Shown: positions 1 to 11,376 of the stretch, piece after piece | Position numbering within the stretch: the stretch's first letter is position 1 | Layout of the letters: each line of letters begins with the position of its first letter | Origin: Nepenthes gracilis | Lineage: Eukaryota; Streptophyta; Magnoliopsida; Caryophyllales; Nepenthaceae | Direction: 5' to 3' | Length of the DNA: 64,000 bases | NCBI GenBank assembly: GCA_033239525.1 | Contig: BSYO01000038.1 | Span: 12,217,041 to 12,281,040 of the forward strand | Notes under the pieces: generated by a model | Databases searched by the model: none | The model's input: the letters and a program-made list of their open reading frames with translations, nothing else | Told to the model about the DNA's origin: nothing | Program-made: the position numbers and the translations under genes

Positions 1-489
1 GGGTTTAAGATTTTCAAGATTTTTTTCCATAAGGGGTGTTGCACAATGAGAGAAGAGAGAAGAAGAGAGAAGAGGAAGAGATTCGAAATTCAATTGAAAT
101 CCGATTTAAGTTTAGTTCTTCACCAAAGTCGGGTACGTCGTTCTGAAGGTGATTTTTGGAAAAATATTTTCGTTTCGTTACTATTTTTCTCATTGTATTT
201 CTTTTGTGGGTTATCGGGTGTATTGAGATGTGATTGTATTCAACTATTCTTCATTCGGGTTTGAAATGAATGGATTTTGAAAAGGTTCTTATAACCGGCA
301 CTATTTATAATGGATTTATTCAGAGTTTGTCCTATAGTTTTTTCTTAATTGAAAAGGGTTTTCCACATTAAAAATTATTGTGCAATATTTATTTCTTATA
401 TTCACAAATTTGGTTGCTGACGGTTGACGGGAGATTCGGGTTTGTTTCAATGCATCGGATTGGGTATATTCAAGTGTTGTACCCCAACA
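1..489 (+). repeat. 3' part of a copia-type LTR cut by the window edge
   Basis: The stretch has the layout of the R/U5 half of the other copia LTRs here: a purine-rich block (48-82), a 'ggattt...attcag' block, then a tail close to their 'aaaggatttttcacgtaaaat' segment (about 345-375), ending CCAACA at 484-489. The start and 5' flank lie outside the window, so no target duplication can be tested. Just after it comes what looks like SKS intron sequence and a splice acceptor. The 72-codon open frame at 46-264 matches nothing known to me. A solo LTR or the 3' LTR of an element to the left are both possible. Confidence 0.55.
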
Positions 490-537
490 CTTAGCTTCAA
501 TTCCAGTCATACAAATGACACACATTTTTACAACAGG

Positions 538-852
538 GTGACTTGAAGGCTCAGGATATCGAATGTTGGGCTGCAGAACTCTCTCAACTTTCGTATTCAG
601 GATCGCAAGATGACACTACGCAAACCTTTTACTCCTCGCTTGATGTTCATGTTGGCCAGTCATACTCAGTCGTCATGACAGCTGATCAGCCACCCAGGGA
701 GTACTACGTTGTTTCAACTCGTTTCACCTCTCAAGCTCTGACAACAACCAGAATTCTGCTTTACAGCAACTCGCTGGACCTGTTTCTGGCCCGATTCCGG
801 GTGGGCCTACTTCCCCAGTCGTCTGGTCATTAAACCAGGACCGCTCAATCAG
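538..852 (+). pseudogene. SKS: SKS pseudogene, internal exon
   Basis: The exon follows an acceptor (ACAACAG, ending 537) and ends at a GT donor (853). Three frames carry it. About 556-612 reads LRISNVGLQNSLNFRIQ. About 613-770 reads YSSLDVHVGQSYSV and then TRFTSQALTTT. The last part reads GPIPGGPTSPVVWSLNQ. The first shift coincides with loss of about eight codons (the VETEG region of the family), and the second near 772 looks like a one-base loss. The family matches are strong. An intron of about 880 bases, 853-1735, follows; I see only AT-rich DNA in it. Confidence 0.85.
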
Positions 853-1735
853 GTATACATTATATTGTCTAAGCTCTTCTATTTTATGGTTTAGGGGCAA
901 CAACTTCACATACTATGCGTGTTTTGGATCATGTTATAATATGGTTTGTGCTGAAATTTTCTTTCCTAGCACAAAATGTTTATTCATCATGTTTGTTGTT
1001 TCAACCGACCAATGATCCATAATTTTTTTTGGTTCTGAGGCTTTTGTGCTTCTCACTTGGGGTGTGTCACCCTGACTTCTTGATTGTAGGAAGCATGAAG
1101 ATGGAGCATATAAAAACTTGTCCGATTCTTATTGGGTTCATATTGTTTTTCATCACAACCTGTTCAAATTGTTTTTTTAAATATTTATTGCAAGACATAC
1201 AAACATTTTGGGGTAAGTAATGTGAACGTCCAAATCTGTACACATTGAACTTATTAAACATATAATAGTTGAATTTGCATAAAGTAATCATGTATAGTTT
1301 AAGGCATTTAGTATGCATATCACAGTTGATTATGACAGTAAGCTGAGGTATAAAGCAATATTGTTCCATTATGACTTTGATATTTTGAATGAATTCAAAT
1401 GACAGAAACAATCTATCAAACTGCTTGGCAATATTACATGTGACACCCCATACTCAATTATTGCTGCCTTTTTTATATAATTAACAGCATATTGGTAGTC
1501 TGAATATTTGTTATTTAGGTAAACTAATGTCAATGCGCATGGATTGTCAATTTGGCTCGTTTTTTTGTGTTAGTTGTGTTATATCGACATGTCTAATAGG
1601 TTGTCCAATTAAAACTGACAAATTTGTCATTTTTTTTTTCAATCTAAATTTGTTTATTGGTTGGTTTCATTTTTCAGTCATCGCTGGCCGGTAATGTAAA
1701 AATTTCAATTTCTTTGATTAAATATATTGTTATAG

Positions 1736-1789
1736 GGCGGTTGCCGGGATGAGTCTCACAGCAAGCAGACCAAGGCCCAATCCATAAGG
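1736..1789 (+). pseudogene. SKS: SKS pseudogene, exon start up to the copia-1 insertion
   Basis: After an acceptor at 1734-1735 the frame LTASRPRPNP, then TAA, matches the family motif LTASGPRPNPQG. The stop is a CAA to TAA change that predates or is independent of the insertion, since TAAGG is itself the duplicated target (1785-1789). The exon continues at 21737 on the far side of copia-1 with GSCHYGM. The exact acceptor is uncertain because the first codons are degraded. Confidence 0.8.
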
Positions 1790-2744
1790 TGTTGGAGGTC
1801 ACTTCCGTATGGAAGTCCTAATAGTCGGAGGATTCGGACGGAGTATGAGAACCTTGTAGAGCACTGAGGTCCGCAGACTTGTTCGTTGAATATCCGTGGA
1901 CTATGCACAAGGAATTTTGGTCAACTTTGTTAACTGAAAGTTTTGGGCAGATAGAAATTTTGGTCAACTTTGTTGACCGACAAATTATGTGCTCTAATCA
2001 ACATGATGTTGACCGGCTGATGACATGCGAATTTGCTACAGGATTGTGGAAGGACATCCGACCGATCAACGTGGGGAGTTGATCGACCAAGTGAAAAAGA
2101 CAGTCAATGTGGAGCATTGACTGGTCAAGTGAAGAAGACGGTTAATGGGGCGTTGACCAGTTGACAATAGAAATGATGATCGACTGTCATCTTCAAAAGG
2201 TGGGCTGCTGACTTTTCGGATTGGGCAGTTAAGAGACGTCATTCTTGGGAAAATAACAAGTCAATTTGCAGGGCATGCATGCGCCACCTGCTGTTGGATA
2301 GGGCGTGCGCCATCTTTGCATGTTTTGAAAACTGTGCACATAGCCTTCATACTGAGTTGGTAGCTGCTCATTTTGCTAAAAGAGTATATATATATTACAC
2401 TTGAGTTTTGTGTGGTGGCATCCAATCCGAAGAATTGTATGAGAAAGAGGAGGGAAAGAGTGAAAGAAAAGTGAGAGCAGTGAGTAAAAACAAAGTGTAA
2501 GTTCTTTATATACTTGTGCTTTGTTCTTTGTTTTCGCCTCTTAGTTTGTGTAGCAGTGTAGTTTGTATAATCAATCTTATATAGTGAATTTGTTTCTGAA
2601 CTAAGTGTCCCGTGATTTTTCACTTATTGAGAAGGATTTTTCACGTAAAATTGTACGTATTCTATCCTTCCTCTTCTTCCTTTGCTTCTCTCTGTGTGTG
2701 TACGATTTTGTGCATAGTTGTTTGTCGCCCGTTCTGCGCCATCA
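1790..2744 (+). repeat. copia-1 5' LTR
   Basis: It is 955 bp, TGTTGG...CCATCA (the last block is CCAACA in the 3' copy). U3 (about 1910-2220) is dense in TTGACC/GGTCAA words, a W-box core. A TATA-like run 'agagtatatatatatt' lies at 2381-2396. The U5 tail has 'ggatttttcacgtaaaat' at about 2633-2650. Confidence 0.92.
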
Positions 2745-2746
2745 AG

Positions 2747-2758
2747 TGGTATCAGAGA
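2747..2758 (+). other. copia-1 primer-binding site
   Basis: TGGTATCAGAGA, two bases after the LTR, matches the complement of the 3' end of initiator methionine tRNA (TGGTATCAGAGC) with one mismatch. This is the usual primer for plant copia elements. Confidence 0.85.
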
Positions 2759-2781
2759 ATATGGTTAAGAACTTTGTCTAA

Positions 2782-3570
2782 ATAGTATCATCGTCCTCAA
2801 AGAATCTACCATTAAGTATGCAGCAGTTCAACGGACAGGGTAACTTCATCTTTTGGTAAGAGAGGGTGAAGAACATCCTGACCAGAGAAGGAACAATAAA
2901 GGCGTTGAAGAAGAAGGAAGAGAAGCAGGAAAACTTGTCTGAGGAGAAATGGCAAGACAAAAGGAATCTTACCAATTACACCATAAAGCTATATCTGGCG
3001 GACAACACACTCCGGGAGATCCTTGGCCTAACAGACCCGTCGGAGGTCTGGGAAAAGTTAAAAAGTCGATATAAGTCCAAGTCCTTGACAATTAGGCTGC
3101 ATATAAAGAAGTAGTTTATAGCCTGCGATTGTCGAAAAGAGAGAGTTTTGAGAAGCACTTGGACAAGTTTAACAGAATAGTGACGCACATGTCAGCCCTT
3201 GACGAGGAGATCGAGGAGGAGGACAAGACGTTGGTATTACTGGATTCTCTGCCAGTTTCGTATAACCATATCGTCGCAACTTTACTATTTGAGAAGGACA
3301 CCCATAAGTTGGATGACGTCATTACTTCCTTACTCATAAATGAGTCAAGATAGTCACAATGGGTCTCAACGTTTTCGCATTCTGAGGTACTTGTAACCAA
3401 GCCTAGGGGAAGGAGTAGAGGACACAGCCAGAAGTCTGGAAAGAAGGGATGTAACAAATCTCGGTCAAGGTATCAAAATCTTGAGTGTTATCATTGTGGT
3501 AAGAATGGCCATATCAAAAAACACTGCTTTAAGTAGAAGTGTGAAACTACAGGGAAGGAGAAAGGAGAAA
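2782..3570 (+). pseudogene. gag: copia-1 gag remnant
   Basis: Gag forms the virus-like particle that packages element RNA. By comparison with copia-5 (start at 49055), the start codon here has become ATA (2782). The body is open at 2866-3114 and 3129-3353 in different frames. A CCHC zinc knuckle CYHCGKNGHIKKHC lies at about 3487-3528 with all four ligands kept, and a stop follows it. Stops and shifts make it non-functional. Confidence 0.85.
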
Positions 3571-3976
3571 AAGGACGTGGAGAAGAAAAGTCTTTAGTCT
3601 TAGTGGTCACAGGTGGCAATCTTCTACTGATGTGTGAAGAGAACGTGGCAAGTCTGACAGACCATGAGTCTAGTGGTTGATTCTGGTGCCTCTTTGTATG
3701 CCACGTTCAAAAGGGGACTATTCATATCCTACATTCCTAAAAATTTTGGGGTAATAAGTATGAAAAATGAAGAAACATCCCAAATTATTAGTAGAGGTGA
3801 CGTATTGGTTACCAACAACGGGACAAAGCTGCTGTTAAAAGATATACGGCGTGTTCATGATATCCGGCTGAATATAATGTCAGCCAGCCGGTTGGATGAT
3901 GAAGGTTACTACAATACCTTCTGTGAAGGTGAGTGGAAGCTGATTAAAAGGTCTCTAGTTGTGGCAAAAGGGAAGA
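3571..3976 (+). pseudogene. pol: copia-1 aspartic protease remnant, cut by element X
   Basis: The frame beginning near 3664 contains VVDSGAS, the active-site motif of copia proteases (D-S/T-G), then the family block RLNIMSASRLDDEG. A one-base loss before the motif shifts the frame relative to copia-5. The frame is interrupted at GCAAAAGGGAAG by solo LTR X. The continuation at 18067 (TGCTTCGGCCTATAT) matches the uninterrupted order in copia-3 and copia-5. Confidence 0.85.
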
Positions 3977-5496
3977 TGTGACAACCTGAACCCAAAATAT
4001 TAAATATAACTCAGACAGCTTACGCGGAAACCTCAAAATTTCAAATCATTCATAATATTTCATAATGACAATCCAATTAAATTAAACTGCAATCAAATTC
4101 ATCATTACATTATATAATTATTTCGAAATAACAACTGTTAAGGATTACGGATCGCAGCCCAAATGAAAACTACTTAACTTCCATTAATAACAAATCTAGT
4201 TTGTCTTCCACTGAGAAATAATATCTAGTATCCACAAATCATTCTACCTAAAAGTCCTGCAACAAAAGTAGGATCCCATAGTCTGCATTATGCAATCAAT
4301 TCGATTTGGAGCCAAGAAAATACAAGGGTGAGCCAAAGCCTGACAAGTGATAATAATAAAAAACGCTGAATAAATAATAAATATTTCGGATATAAAAAAT
4401 ATAATGGTTACAATATTACTAATAACAATCTAACTATATCTGAGAAGACACAACACGTCGTAAAAACGACTCAAACCAAAAGCAAAATAGGTCTCCATAG
4501 ACCCTTATGTGGCAAAGATAATAAGATTACCAATAACATGCGAAACCCCTCAGAATCCGAATGTCAACGTGAACGATCTAAATATCAATTATCGATAAAC
4601 AACGTGGATTCCACTGAATCCAGATATCGTAAAATCTGACCCATAGATTCTACAGAATATAACACGTGGATTCTACCGAATCCCAACCTCATGAGGTATT
4701 AGCAATGATGAATTATCATAATGAATCTCCTTGGACCTTATTCTGCCACCGTGAACCAAAGGCCGCATATTTACGCCTCCAACGGTTGGGTAAGTGCAAT
4801 GAGGTTATTTATGGTATCCAACTACCCCTACAGTCTTCCTAGAGGCTGTACCCGTAGCATGCTGATACCATCTGTGATACCCCTCGCCAAATGATATTCC
4901 CGATATCATCTCCTATGATGGTCACATGGCTATAAGTATCCATCCATAGTAAACAATATACCTCATTATCACAATGATACGGAAATTAGTATTGGATAAG
5001 TGTAGACCACACTAAGGTGCCGTAACCTCCCATTCGACAAGATATTTTAGTGTTTTTATACGCTCTCCTTAACCTTTACCGTAGGAAGTCAAATATCTAA
5101 ATACTCATGCAATCGAACATAACGCAAAAAAGGCTTTGCAAGTATAATGATAGAAATGTCGTTCGATGCTGACAATGATCGTACTCATACCATTAAGATC
5201 AACACAAATGAATTTATCACAGAAAGATAAAAGAACAAACGAGAACCAGGAAATATCATATTTTGACCAATTTAACTAGTTCTTTCATTTTGTCCCGATA
5301 AATAAAATCTTTTACTAAGGCCAAAAGTTAATTACCATATTTGATTCATATTATACCAAAAATTCATCTACCAATTCCCAGACAAAACAGTATAATACTC
5401 CAATCACGTTATATTAATCAACCTATACTCCCATATATTCATCATTATCATAACATATCAATATTTACATCACTAACCATTCATGTCCATGTATAT

Positions 5497-5635
5497 ATAT
5501 ATATTCACTTAATAAACCTGCCAAACTCACATATGAATATATATATATTTGTATATTTGTGTGTATATATATATAATACAATTTTATAAATATAAATAAA
5601 TAAATATATATATATATATATATACGCACACACAC
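5497..5635. repeat. AT and CA microsatellite tracts in X
   Basis: Several (AT)n runs (5497-5507, 5537-5549, 5562-5575 and 5601-5623) are followed by CA-rich sequence that continues intermittently to about 5810. The open frames called across the CA tract are low-complexity artefacts. Confidence 0.85.
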
Positions 5636-6388
5636 ATGGCAACACTTGCACTCACCTGCACGCACACACACACACACACAGCAGCATCTGCTGCTTCACC
5701 ATGCCCACACACACAAAACACACCCACACACAGCTACACATATACGGTCCACATATGCCGTATACACATTCCTAACCCACGTACAACATACTCATACACA
5801 CATGCACCGAATACATACAACAATAGTCACAAAATTTATGAATCCCTCATTCACATATTCTCAGCCAGAATAGAACACGAAACATTGTTTTCCTGATTTC
5901 TAATTTTCTTCCTCAATCTCCATTTTTACCACGATTCCTACAGAAAATCCATACATCACCCGATTTCAACAGCATCAGTGAAAGAGAGGGAATAGATTTG
6001 AGTAATGGCAGATTTAATTGCAGAACAAAAGAGAACATGACAACCAAGGGAAAATACTTGTAACAAGTGAAGAAATGAAAAATGAGGACTCAATTGCCTG
6101 ATTACTGCAAACCCGGCTAGGGTTATCAGCGGCTTTGGCTTCGGTTTCGGCACCAACTGCAGCGGCGGCCTTGAACAGTCGCGGTGACAACAGCCAAAAT
6201 CGACAATGGCAACGGTAGCAAGGTCGACAATGGCAGCGGCGGCTTGGCACTACTTCGGCTCCCTTTCTCTTTTCCTTCTTCCTTCACCTCTCTCTTTAAA
6301 TAATGAAGGGTTAACGCATTCTAGAGTCTCACTGATTTTTTGATTGGGCGCCAATTACTTTCCTTCATCCTCGCCACAACCTTCGCAT

Positions 6389-6526
6389 GCGCCGTTTCCC
6401 CCTTTTTCTCCTCTCTTCTCCTCCTCCTTCTTCCTCTTTTCTTTCTTTTCTCTTTTTCCCTCTTTCCTTTCCTACTTCTTCGTTCTTCTGTTTCCCTTTT
6501 CCTTCATTATTATTATTATTATTATG

Positions 6527-6559
<33 letters not shown>

Positions 6560-6560
6560 T
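6389..6560. repeat. Pyrimidine tract and (ATT)n microsatellite that received gypsy-1
   Basis: A T/C-rich tract (6389-6505) runs into (ATT)n (about 6506-6560). The same trinucleotide resumes at 17759 on the other side of gypsy-1, so the element landed inside or at the edge of the microsatellite. Confidence 0.85.
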
Positions 6561-6565
6561 ACCTT

Positions 6566-7766
6566 TGATGGGTACACCAATAATGGGCTGGCCCAAAGAA
6601 TGGTCAACGGGAGCCTAAGAAGGCCAGCCAGCATTTTTTACGGCCCAGTAAGAAGACGGGCCCAGGAACTGAAAAGTCCAAGACGGTCAACGTTGGCGTT
6701 GGCCGTCTTGGCGGCCAACTTGCTCGCAGACGGTCAACTCGATGTTGACCGCCCTTGCGCAGCTTGATTGGGCATTTAGAGGCTTTGCTATAGTGATGGG
6801 CCTATTCCCTTCTGGCCCATCAGTTGATCCTTTCGTTCTCCACGAAGGTGACCGACACGCTGACAGTCAACTCAGACGTTGACCGTCTGCGCTCTATACA
6901 ATGGGCCCAAATGACGCCTTTCTGCAGTAATGGGCATGCTCCGTTTGGGCCCACCACTCATCGACAGCCAATCACAGCTTTCCAAGTATCTTCCACGATC
7001 CCAACTGGCGCCAAAAAGGATATTAGCAATATTGGCACCCCTATATAAGGAAGGCGCCAGATTTTTCCAATTCCTTGCCAGCCAAGGTACTCCAACAGTA
7101 ATATGCTGAGGAGGAAAGAAGCCCATTTGGAAAGTTGTTGGCGGCCTCACAAGGAAACAATCACGATCATATGGCAACCGGCATCTGCTCTAGAAGGCAA
7201 GCTGCCAGCAAATCAGGAAGGTAATCACTCCTTCCAAAGAAGGAGGATTGGCCTCTCAGCTACAAAAGAAGCCATTGAATCCTTATTTAAGGCATGCTAT
7301 CTTTGATGCTTTCTGGGAGACGGACGACTGCCAAGGCTTTCTTCCATACTTACAGTAGTTGATGCTTCTTTGAACCCTGCCGAGTGCATACGTTTTCTGG
7401 GACGATTGTGAGCTCACAGAAGCCTGCCTTCTCTGCCACTTTCGTTATCCCAAAAAATCCTAAGGCAACAAGCGAGCCCTGACGGCCGTTTACTGCCTTC
7501 TCACCATTCAGATTCAAGAAGACCTCACGCCTCTCTTACATCTGGATCAAACACTCAAACTCTCTCTCTATATTTTCAGTTTCTTCAATTGAAGACCGTT
7601 TCTTGACTTGAGTGTCGGAGTGTTTTCGGTGGGATAACTTCCCGCCGATAACGCTGACCTCTTGTTCGTTTTAGTGGTGTGCAGGATTCGTACTCTGTGA
7701 ATGGAGCCGGTTCAAACCATCCAGAAGAATTCGAATCTGTTCGAAGTCGGATCCAGGTACGCATCA
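6566..7766 (+). repeat. gypsy-1 5' LTR
   Basis: It is 1,201 bp, TGATGGG...GCATCA. It holds a dyad CCAAGACGGTCAACG / CGTTGGCCGTCTTGG (6678-6711, one arm mutated) and further GGTCAAC/GTTGACC words at about 6730-6752 and 6865-6885. A TATA box, 'cctatataagg', lies at about 7041-7051. Confidence 0.93.
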
Positions 7767-7785
7767 TTGGCGCCGTCTGTGGGAA
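7767..7785 (+). other. gypsy-1 primer-binding site region
   Basis: TTGGCGCCGTCTGTGGGAA directly follows the LTR. A TGGCGCC start is common for the minus-strand primer site of plant Tat/Athila elements. I do not assign the tRNA species. Confidence 0.65.
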
Positions 7786-7847
7786 GTGCTTACGAAAAGC
7801 CTACCACTAAAATCTGCACAAGCTCTTTGTCACCTTCTGCTTCTACA

Positions 7848-9530
7848 ATGGTGAACACGAGAGCATAGGCTAGCGACCCCGCTAGAGATGCTGCTAACCC
7901 CGACCAGGACCACGCTGCTGGTGCCATGGTCAACGGGGCCATAGGCAGAGTTCCACCGCCTTACTTTCAGCAGTTGGTGGAGCAGATTCAGGCCAACAAT
8001 TGCCTGCTCCAACTTCTTTGCGCGCAGAATGAGCAACAATAACAAGCGGCTCCACCAGCGGCCATCCCCAGCGGCCATCCCTGCTCCTGCCACCAAAAGG
8101 GATGGCCAGAGGAAGAAGAAACCGGCCAAGAGGCCCGGAAAGACTGGAGGCCATCTGGCTCCAGCATCTTCTCGCGTTCCTGGCCAGAACAGGCCTGTGG
8201 AACGCTCCGGGAGTACGTCTTCGACAGAGAGTCCAGAAAGAAGAAATCCCGATACTCCCGGGCGAAACGACAAGCGATCCGGAGAGAGCCTCCCGAATCG
8301 CCCGGTCAATGGAGGCAGGCGGCGGCCGGGCCGCTGAACCCTTGAGAACAAAAGACGAGTTAAGGACTACCTCAACTCCAAACGGTCAGCAAACGTTGCT
8401 CGCACTGATCCGCGGGTGGACAAGATATGGAACCGTGTGTTCCAAGAGGAGGAGCGCGCAGTCGACTTAGATCGATCTCCTTTTAGTGCGGAGATCCTAA
8501 GCCGTCCACTGCCTACAAAGTTCAAGATGTCGTCCCTTGACTTATACGATGGGGCAGTGATCCGGTTGACCACTTGGATCACTTCCGCACCCATCTGAGT
8601 TTGCAGGGGCTAGAAGACTCAGCAATGTGCTGCTGCTTCCCGTTCACGCTGAAGGGAGACGCTCGAATCTGGTTCCATCACCTCCCTTCAGGCACTGTCA
8701 GCAGCTTCCGTGAACTCACAGACCTCTTCCTGGCTCAGTACGCTTCAAGCCGACGGGAAGAGAAACAGCCATGGCACCTCTACCACATAAAGTAGAAATC
8801 GGGAGAGAACCCACGACGTTTCCTGGATGGCTTCGTGGCTGAGGCCAGAAGGATCCCCAGGATCACAGAGGAGATGAAGCTGGGCAGTTTCATCTCTGCG
8901 CTTACTTTCGGTGACTTTTTCAAGCACCTTGCCCACAAAAATCCTCAAACATTCCGTGAGGCGAAATCTATTACCAGGGCCTACGCCGCTGCAGAAGAGG
9001 CCTAATGAGGCAAAGCGTCCAGAATGGACGGATCAGTCTCGGCCATTCCCTGGAGAAGGAAAAAGAAAGTTCACGAGCGGAGAACATTCCCGCCAGAAAT
9101 AGCGCCGGACTGGGCCCCCGAACGCCAGAGATTATGGGCCGACCAGTTTCACACCTCTGACAGATACGCGCGCCAACGTCCTTATACAGATCCGTGGAAA
9201 AAAATTCCTGAAGTGGCCCAAACCGCTGAAGAAAGACTCTGAAAACCAGTTAAAATACTGTGACTTCCATCGTTCTGCTGGCCATTCAACTGAGGACTGC
9301 AAGATACTGCAAAGGGAGATCGACGACCTGATTCGTAGAGGCCATCTCACAAAGTTTGTTAGAGGACATGGACAGAACTCGGGAGCGGCTAATGAAGAGG
9401 GGCAGGAGCAGACTCCTCCCCGGAATAGGATTGCGGCAGGAGTAGTTAACATAATCACCACCTGACCTGCCAGGAGCCCGGCGAACAACAAGGAGCAGCA
9501 GACTGGGAGAAAGAAGCAGCGCACAGTAGA
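7848..9530 (+). pseudogene. gag: gypsy-1 gag, interrupted
   Basis: The likely start is ATG at 7848 (MVNTRA, then a stop). The retrotransposon Gag domain lies at about 8410-9005, with CFPFTLKGDARIWFHHLPSG and GSFISALTFGDFFKHLA, the usual folded core of plant gypsy Gag. It has a frameshift near 8565 and a stop near 8794. A YCDFHRSAGHSTEDC knuckle-like motif follows at about 9259. The product would form the particle shell, but this copy cannot make it in one piece. Confidence 0.85.
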
Positions 9531-9559
9531 TAACACTATTAGCTTCAGTGATTGTGACT

Positions 9560-10264
9560 CAAATCATGTAATGTCCCCCCATGCTGACCCCCTTGTAATC
9601 TCAGCACTCGTTTTAGATGGTACTTCAGATTATCAGCTGAAACGAATCTTTATTGATAATGGTAGCTCTAAAGACTTGCTTTACTTGGATGAGTTTTTTA
9701 AATTAGGCTTAAAAAGGAACCAATTAAAACCTGCTGAAGGACCTTTATACGGCCTTGACAATGAACCTGATTTTTGTTCAAGGGACAGTCAAGCTGAAGT
9801 CACCACAGGCACCTATAAAAAAAGCAGACCAAGTCACGGGCTAACCTTTACTCGTAGTTGACTTTGCCCTCGGTATACAATGCTATCTTGGCGACCTTAC
9901 TGGCGACTTTCGGGGCAGTTACCTCAATTCCACACCTCAAAATGAAATTCCCGACACCCTACGGTGTTGGTGAAGTGTTAGGCGACCAGATAATTGGGCG
10001 GACATACTACATGTCCCAGTTGCCCCTAGTAGCAGAACTCGCACGGTGGGAGAACTCGATCACCGAGACGAGATCACCCTGCAGCAGGCGCAACCCGGTG
10101 AAGTCACAGATCTGGTCCCACTAAATCCGAAGGAACCAGAGAAGTGTGTGCAGATTGGCGGCTCACTCATTGGCACACAACACGCTGAACTGATTGCGTT
10201 TCTACAATGGAACGCTGACTTGTTCGCATGGACTCCCGCAGACATGCCCGGGATTTTGGCTTAG
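9560..10264 (+). pseudogene. pol: gypsy-1 protease region
   Basis: The frame from 9571 contains IFIDNGSSKDLLY; the active-site D-T/S-G has become D-N-G. That change and the following frame breaks suggest the protease is dead. The linker at 10046-10264 carries WNADLFAWTPADMPGI, a block normally just before the reverse transcriptase in Tat pol, and ends in a stop. Confidence 0.8.
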
Positions 10265-11090
10265 GTGATGGTCCACAAGTTCGACCTCGATCCTGACCGA
10301 AAGCCGGTCAGACAGAAGCGGAGGAACCACTCCGTTGAAAAGCTGATCGCCATCCGAGAGGAGGTAAAAAAGCTACGGGACGCTGGGTTTATTAGAGAAG
10401 TCCTGTACCCGGATTGGCTCTCAAACGTCGTCCTGGTTAAAAAGAGCAACAAAAAATGGCGAATGTGTGTCGATTTTACCAACGTCAACAAAGCCTGCCC
10501 GAAAGACAGTTTTCCCTTGCCTAGGATCGACTTACTGGTTGACTCCATGGCTGGACATGAACTGCTCAGCTTCATGGACGCCTATTCGGGCTACAATCAG
10601 ATTCGAATGAGTCCGGAAGATGAAAAGCATACCTCGTTCATAACGGACCAGGGCACCTACTGCTACAAAGTGATGCCCTTCGGACTGAAAAACGCGGGAG
10701 CAACTTACCAACGACTGGTCAACAAGATGTTCGAAAAGCAGATTGGTCGCAACATGGAGGTCTACGTCGATGACATGCTTGTCAAGAGTAGAGTCACTGG
10801 CGACCACATACATGACCTGGAAGAATCGTTTGAGGTGCTCCGCCAGCACCAAATGAGGCTGAATCCAGCCAAGTGCATCTTCGGGGTAGCCTCTGGGAAG
10901 TTCTTAGGTTTCATCGTCTCCCAACGGAGGATCGAGAAAAACCCAGAAAAGATTAAGGCTCTCGCTGACATGACTCCCCCACGGGACGTCAAAGACGTCC
11001 AGCGATTAACTGGGCGGCTTGCTGCTTTGTCCCGCTTCCTCGCGAAGTCCGGTGACAAGTACCTTTACCTGGCCAGCCAAAGACGGAGAG
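10265..11090 (+). pseudogene. pol: gypsy-1 reverse transcriptase
   Basis: The frame is open through the whole RT domain. It has LVKKSNKKWRMCVDFTNVNK, the LLSFMDAYSGYNQIRM palm motif, MPFGLKNAGATYQR, and the catalytic YVDD at 10763-10774, followed by the thumb block LGFIVSQRRIEKNPEKIKA. RT copies element RNA into cDNA. The domain looks chemically intact and is the best-kept polymerase in the window, but upstream and downstream stops isolate it. Confidence 0.92.
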
Positions 11091-11375
11091 GAGCTGTACC
11101 TTTACCTGGCAGTATCGGAAATGTCCCTCAGCTCCGTCCTCGTGCTCTAGGAATCCAATATCCAGCAGCCGGTCTACTATGTAAGCAAGACATTGACCGG
11201 CCCAGAAACTCGTTATCCACGCGCTGAAAAAATGGCCCTGGCACTTATCTTCGCAGCACGAAAATTAAGGCCATACTTTCAAGCGCATCGCATAGTGGTC
11301 GCTAGCGACCAACCATTTGAAAGGCATACTCCGAAAACTCGACGTTTACGGGCCAGTACCGTAGTAGGCTATTGA
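11091..11375 (+). pseudogene. pol: gypsy-1 first RNase H domain, degraded
   Basis: Remnants of the ordinary gypsy RNase H are visible: the tether LYLYLAVSE with a small local duplication (repeated 'gtaccttacctgg'-like text at 11059-11110), then VYYVSKTLTGPETRYPRAEK and LIFAARKLRPYFQAH. In Tat elements this domain is usually degenerate because a second RNase H follows, and that is the case here. Frameshifts separate the blocks. Confidence 0.78.
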
Positions 11376-11376
11376 A

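Noticed and set aside
46..264. 72-codon open frame at the left end
   Set aside because: It begins in a purine-rich low-complexity run and lies inside the presumed LTR; no family resemblance.
5636..5896. Open frames rich in His-Thr
   Set aside because: They come from a CA microsatellite; low complexity on any frame.
6340..6634. Open frames with poly-Tyr or poly-Asn
   Set aside because: Produced by the pyrimidine tract and (ATT)n run at the gypsy-1 junction, spanning an element boundary.
8029..8470. Overlapping Arg/Pro-rich frames in gypsy-1
   Set aside because: Frame shadows of the gag linker region; the gag domain itself starts at about 8410 in another frame.
10265..11090. Endogenous pararetrovirus as source of the RT
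   Set aside because: Flanking LTRs, integrase, a second RNase H and a target duplication fit Ty3/gypsy Tat, and no movement or coat protein is present.
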